Assembly (NCBI GenBank): GCA_965240325.2
Contig: OZ251237.1
Span: forward strand, 806,001-870,000
Reading direction: 5' to 3'
DNA length: 64,000 nt
DNA from: Rebecca billardiae RCC1528
Lineage: Eukaryota; Haptophyta
Made by a program: the position numbers and the translations under genes
Shown here: one piece after another, positions 62,396-64,000 of the stretch
Position numbering within the stretch: position 1 is the stretch's first letter
How the letters are laid out: each line of letters opens with the position of its first letter
Notes under the pieces: model-generated
What the model was told of the DNA's origin: nothing
The model's database searches: none
What the model saw: only the letters and a program-made list of their open reading frames with translations

Positions 62396-63072
62396 CAGCC
62401 TTGACGGCCGCCAAGGCGCCAAGCCGCCAACTGCCAAACGAGTGCACCGGAGCTCTCCACCTTTCCGGACCGGGCTGTGGGGCACGCGTGAATGAACGGT
62501 GAATGTGAAGCACCGTGTTCAGTGTCCCGTGCTGATGCCGCCTGGCGGTGAGGCTCCCACACGTACGGCATGGTCCTGGCAGACCCCTGGCAGGCTTAGA
62601 AGCGGCAGAGCGCTGCCAGCGGTGGCGATCCCACGGACCATCATAATGAGTAGTCACTACTTCATCACATCATCAATTATGATACATCAGCAGCCCGGAT
62701 GTCTTTATAATAGGAGAGTAGTACTGGCGTGCTCTTGCGTCTGAGGTCATGGGTTCAAAACCAGTTTCCAGGTCTCTCTTCGGAGAGCGTGCGATGAAGG
62801 ATGGCGCGGCAACCTGCCACCGTGAGCCTTACGCACGTTAAAGCAAATAAACTGTAAAATATAAATTCCCCTTTATAATAACGAATATTATTCCGAGAAC
62901 GGGCTCCGGGTGATCAGGCTGGCGGCCGAAGCCTCCAGCCCTACCCTGGCCAGCCCCCAACCAACCACCACCCTCACCCAACCTCAAACCACTGACCGAG
63001 ACATGGTGTATCATCGACATGAGACCGCAGGTACTCCGGAGAGCGAGGCCGCCGAGCTGCGTCAGATCCGAG
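62396..63072. other. Spacer between PUB copies, no gene seen
   Basis: Contains a possible pol III B-box GGTTCAAAACC (62752-62762), a hairpin-like CTCTCTTCGGAGAG at 62774-62787, and an AT patch at 62845-62890. No tRNA cloverleaf could be built. Confidence 0.45.
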
Positions 63073-63120
63073 TGCTACCGACATTGCCCAATGATCTCTC
63101 ATTGGGCAATGTCGGTAGCA
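63073..63120. other. Perfect 22-bp-arm hairpin spanning the stop codon of the PUB gene
   Basis: Arms 63073-63094 and 63099-63120 are exact reverse complements around the loop TCTC. On the transcript of copy C the 5' arm encodes the last residues (ATDIAQ) and the TGA (63101-63099). The stem therefore forms across the end of the coding region and the first 3' UTR bases. Confidence 0.92.
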
Positions 63121-63647
63121 GCTGGAGCTGGAGCAGCGGCTGGAGCAGCGGTCGTCACCTTGGCAAACATGTCCTTCCGCCATTCGTGATCACCCTTGAT
63201 CTCAGCGACTGTCGCTGTGCGCACAGCATTCACGCGAGCAATCTCGTTTGCCCGCACCTGTTGCGCCGCGGCATGCGCTTGCTCATCGAGCGTTGCGAGC
63301 GTGGAGAGCATGCGCCGTGCGCTGCGGCACAAGCGCATGTCCCCAGCAAACACCCATACCTCTTCCATCTGCTCCACTGCCGTGTGCCAGCCCACCTTGA
63401 GAAGGAAGGACTGGACGCCGTTCACAGCAAGCAGCTGCTTGAACTTGGCATTGCTCCGTCTCAGCCGCCGGTACTTGGGCTCGTCGGGCGCATCCTCGAT
63501 GTTGCGGTGCAAGCGCTCAAGCAGGCGCATTGCACCAATGCTCGCCGTCGCATCGTGCCGCTCGCGGTCTCGGATCACCTCGAGGCTGCGGCGCACCTCG
63601 CGCACGAGCTCGTCGCTCTCAGGCAGCGGGTCGTCGAGGTCAGCCAT
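63099..63647 (-). CDS. PUB-domain protein (intact copy C)
   Basis: 182 residues from ATG 63647 (MADLDDPLPESDELVREVRR). The PUB domain is at ~30-110: GAMRLLERLHRNIEDAPDEP, KYRRLRRSNAKFKQLLAVNG, VQSFLLKVGWHTAVEQMEEV. The NIxxxPDEPKYRxLRxSNxxFxxLLxxxG pattern matches PUB domains of PNGase and UBX proteins, which bind the p97/CDC48 C-terminal tail. A charged Ala-rich C-terminus (LDEQAHAAAQQVRANEIARV) follows. It is probably a CDC48 adaptor in protein quality control. The start is 45 bp from the divergent syntaxin-like gene. Two damaged copies lie 0.7-2.2 kb downstream. Confidence 0.82.
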   Translation of the reverse strand: MADLDDPLPESDELVREVRRSLEVIRDRERHDATASIGAMRLLERLHRNIEDAPDEPKYRRLRRSNAKFKQLLAVNGVQSFLLKVGWHTAVEQMEEVWVFAGDMRLCRSARRMLSTLATLDEQAHAAAQQVRANEIARVNAVRTATVAEIKGDHEWRKDMFAKVTTAAPAAAPAPAATDIAQ

Positions 63648-63692
63648 CCTGTGCTGATGCACACGCCACGCCGCCTAAAAAAATCGGTCAGC

Positions 63693-64000
63693 ATGGCAGA
63701 CCCAGACGCGCCAGTCGCGATCACACGGCATGACTTTCGCGCAGTCGTGCGCAAACGGCGCACGCAGCGCGGCGAGGCGGCCTCATCGGACGAGGTGCTC
63801 CCACCAGCACGCACCAAGGCGGGCATCGCCGCTGAGGCGCAGCAGGCATGGGACAGCATCCAATCCATGACGGCGTTTCTGCAGCAGCAGCTCGCGCCGG
63901 TGCGTCTGCGCGCGATGAGCGCAGCCGAATGCGAGGAGGTGGAGAGCGTCGCTGCCGAGTTCGCCGTCGTGTGCACGCAGCAGCTTGATGCGCTCAAGGC
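63693..64000 (+). CDS. Syntaxin-18/Ufe1-like SNARE, N-terminal part (continues past window)
   Basis: ATG at 63693 (MADPDAPVAITRHDFRAVVR); 102 residues are visible, no stop. The pattern fits the N-terminal domain of ER SNARE syntaxin-18: HDFRAVVRKRRTQRG near the start, then a helix FLQQQLAPVRLRAM, and MSAAECEEVESVAAEFAVVC with QQLDAL, comparable to the family's mT..ERDxID..a..Fl..C...I..L. The SNARE motif and transmembrane anchor would lie beyond the window. Syntaxin-18 functions in Golgi-to-ER retrograde fusion. The identification rests on pattern memory only. Confidence 0.5.
   Translation, partial: MADPDAPVAITRHDFRAVVRKRRTQRGEAASSDEVLPPARTKAGIAAEAQQAWDSIQSMTAFLQQQLAPVRLRAMSAAECEEVESVAAEFAVVCTQQLDALK

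Noticed and set aside
62720-62790. Possible tRNA or tRNA-derived SINE (A-box-like TAGTACTGG and B-box GGTTCAAAACC)
   Set aside because: Anticodon and T stems do not pair when laid out on the cloverleaf, and no second copy was seen in the window.
1-64000. CRISPR arrays, bacterial operons, rRNA genes or integrated viral genes
   Set aside because: No regularly spaced repeats, no ribosome-binding-site-led gene strings, no rRNA-like blocks and no recognisable viral hallmark proteins were seen. The introns and gene set are eukaryotic.

Overview
The window reads as nuclear DNA of a unicellular eukaryotic alga with a very GC-rich genome. Genes contain spliceosomal-type introns, and several proteins carry N-terminal signal peptides followed by transit-like stretches, as expected with a secondary plastid. 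A haptophyte-like alga would fit, but no sequence here names the lineage and I could not run a search. Genes are dense, on both strands and mostly with few introns. At least nine neighbouring pairs are transcribed divergently from intergenic spaces of about 45-460 bp.

Layout. 1-10.9 kb: a partial minus-strand fusion of FASTK/OPR-type helical repeats to an RsmC-type rRNA methyltransferase, two unrecognised proteins, a seipin, and a PAN-like membrane protein. 11.0-16.4 kb: a decayed 3.55 kb element with 34-bp terminal inverted repeats around a GC minisatellite, then dispersed repeats R1 and R2 and AT microsatellites. 16.4-20 kb: a GT2-GT4 glycosyltransferase fusion divergent from a RAD6-type ubiquitin-conjugating enzyme. 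20-25.3 kb: an odd GACTC-rich intergenic segment, chaperonin subunit CCT6 (4 exons), and a 418-bp-armed inverted repeat.

25.3-39.2 kb: a membrane protein with histidine-rich HLHxxxx-type domains, an IQ+PH domain protein, proteasome subunit alpha-1, a plastid-directed membrane protein, a SAM-domain protein, an unconventional myosin ending in a related SAM domain, a glutathione S-transferase and an ABHD11-like hydrolase. 39.3-48.1 kb: a five-exon DOP1 (Dopey) homologue of about 2,500 residues. 48.1-51.8 kb: gene-free, with second copies of R1 and R2, a roughly 296-bp MITE-like element and microsatellites. 51.8-61.2 kb: another SAM protein, a RecD2-type helicase with an N-terminal signal sequence, and a RAD54-like SNF2 ATPase. 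61.3-64 kb: three copies of a PUB-domain gene, only one with an intact start, and the beginning of a syntaxin-18-like SNARE that runs off the window.

Most genes are housekeeping: protein folding and turnover (CCT6, alpha-1, UBC2, PUB), membrane traffic and lipid droplets (DOP1, syntaxin-18-like, myosin, seipin), and DNA maintenance (RecD2, RAD54-like). The most unusual signals are three. The intron ends are uniform (GTGCGC at the donor, often GCGCAG at the acceptor) and could base-pair with each other. The RNA-binding-repeat/RsmC fusion is a novel-looking architecture. Several sharply defined inverted-repeat structures are present.
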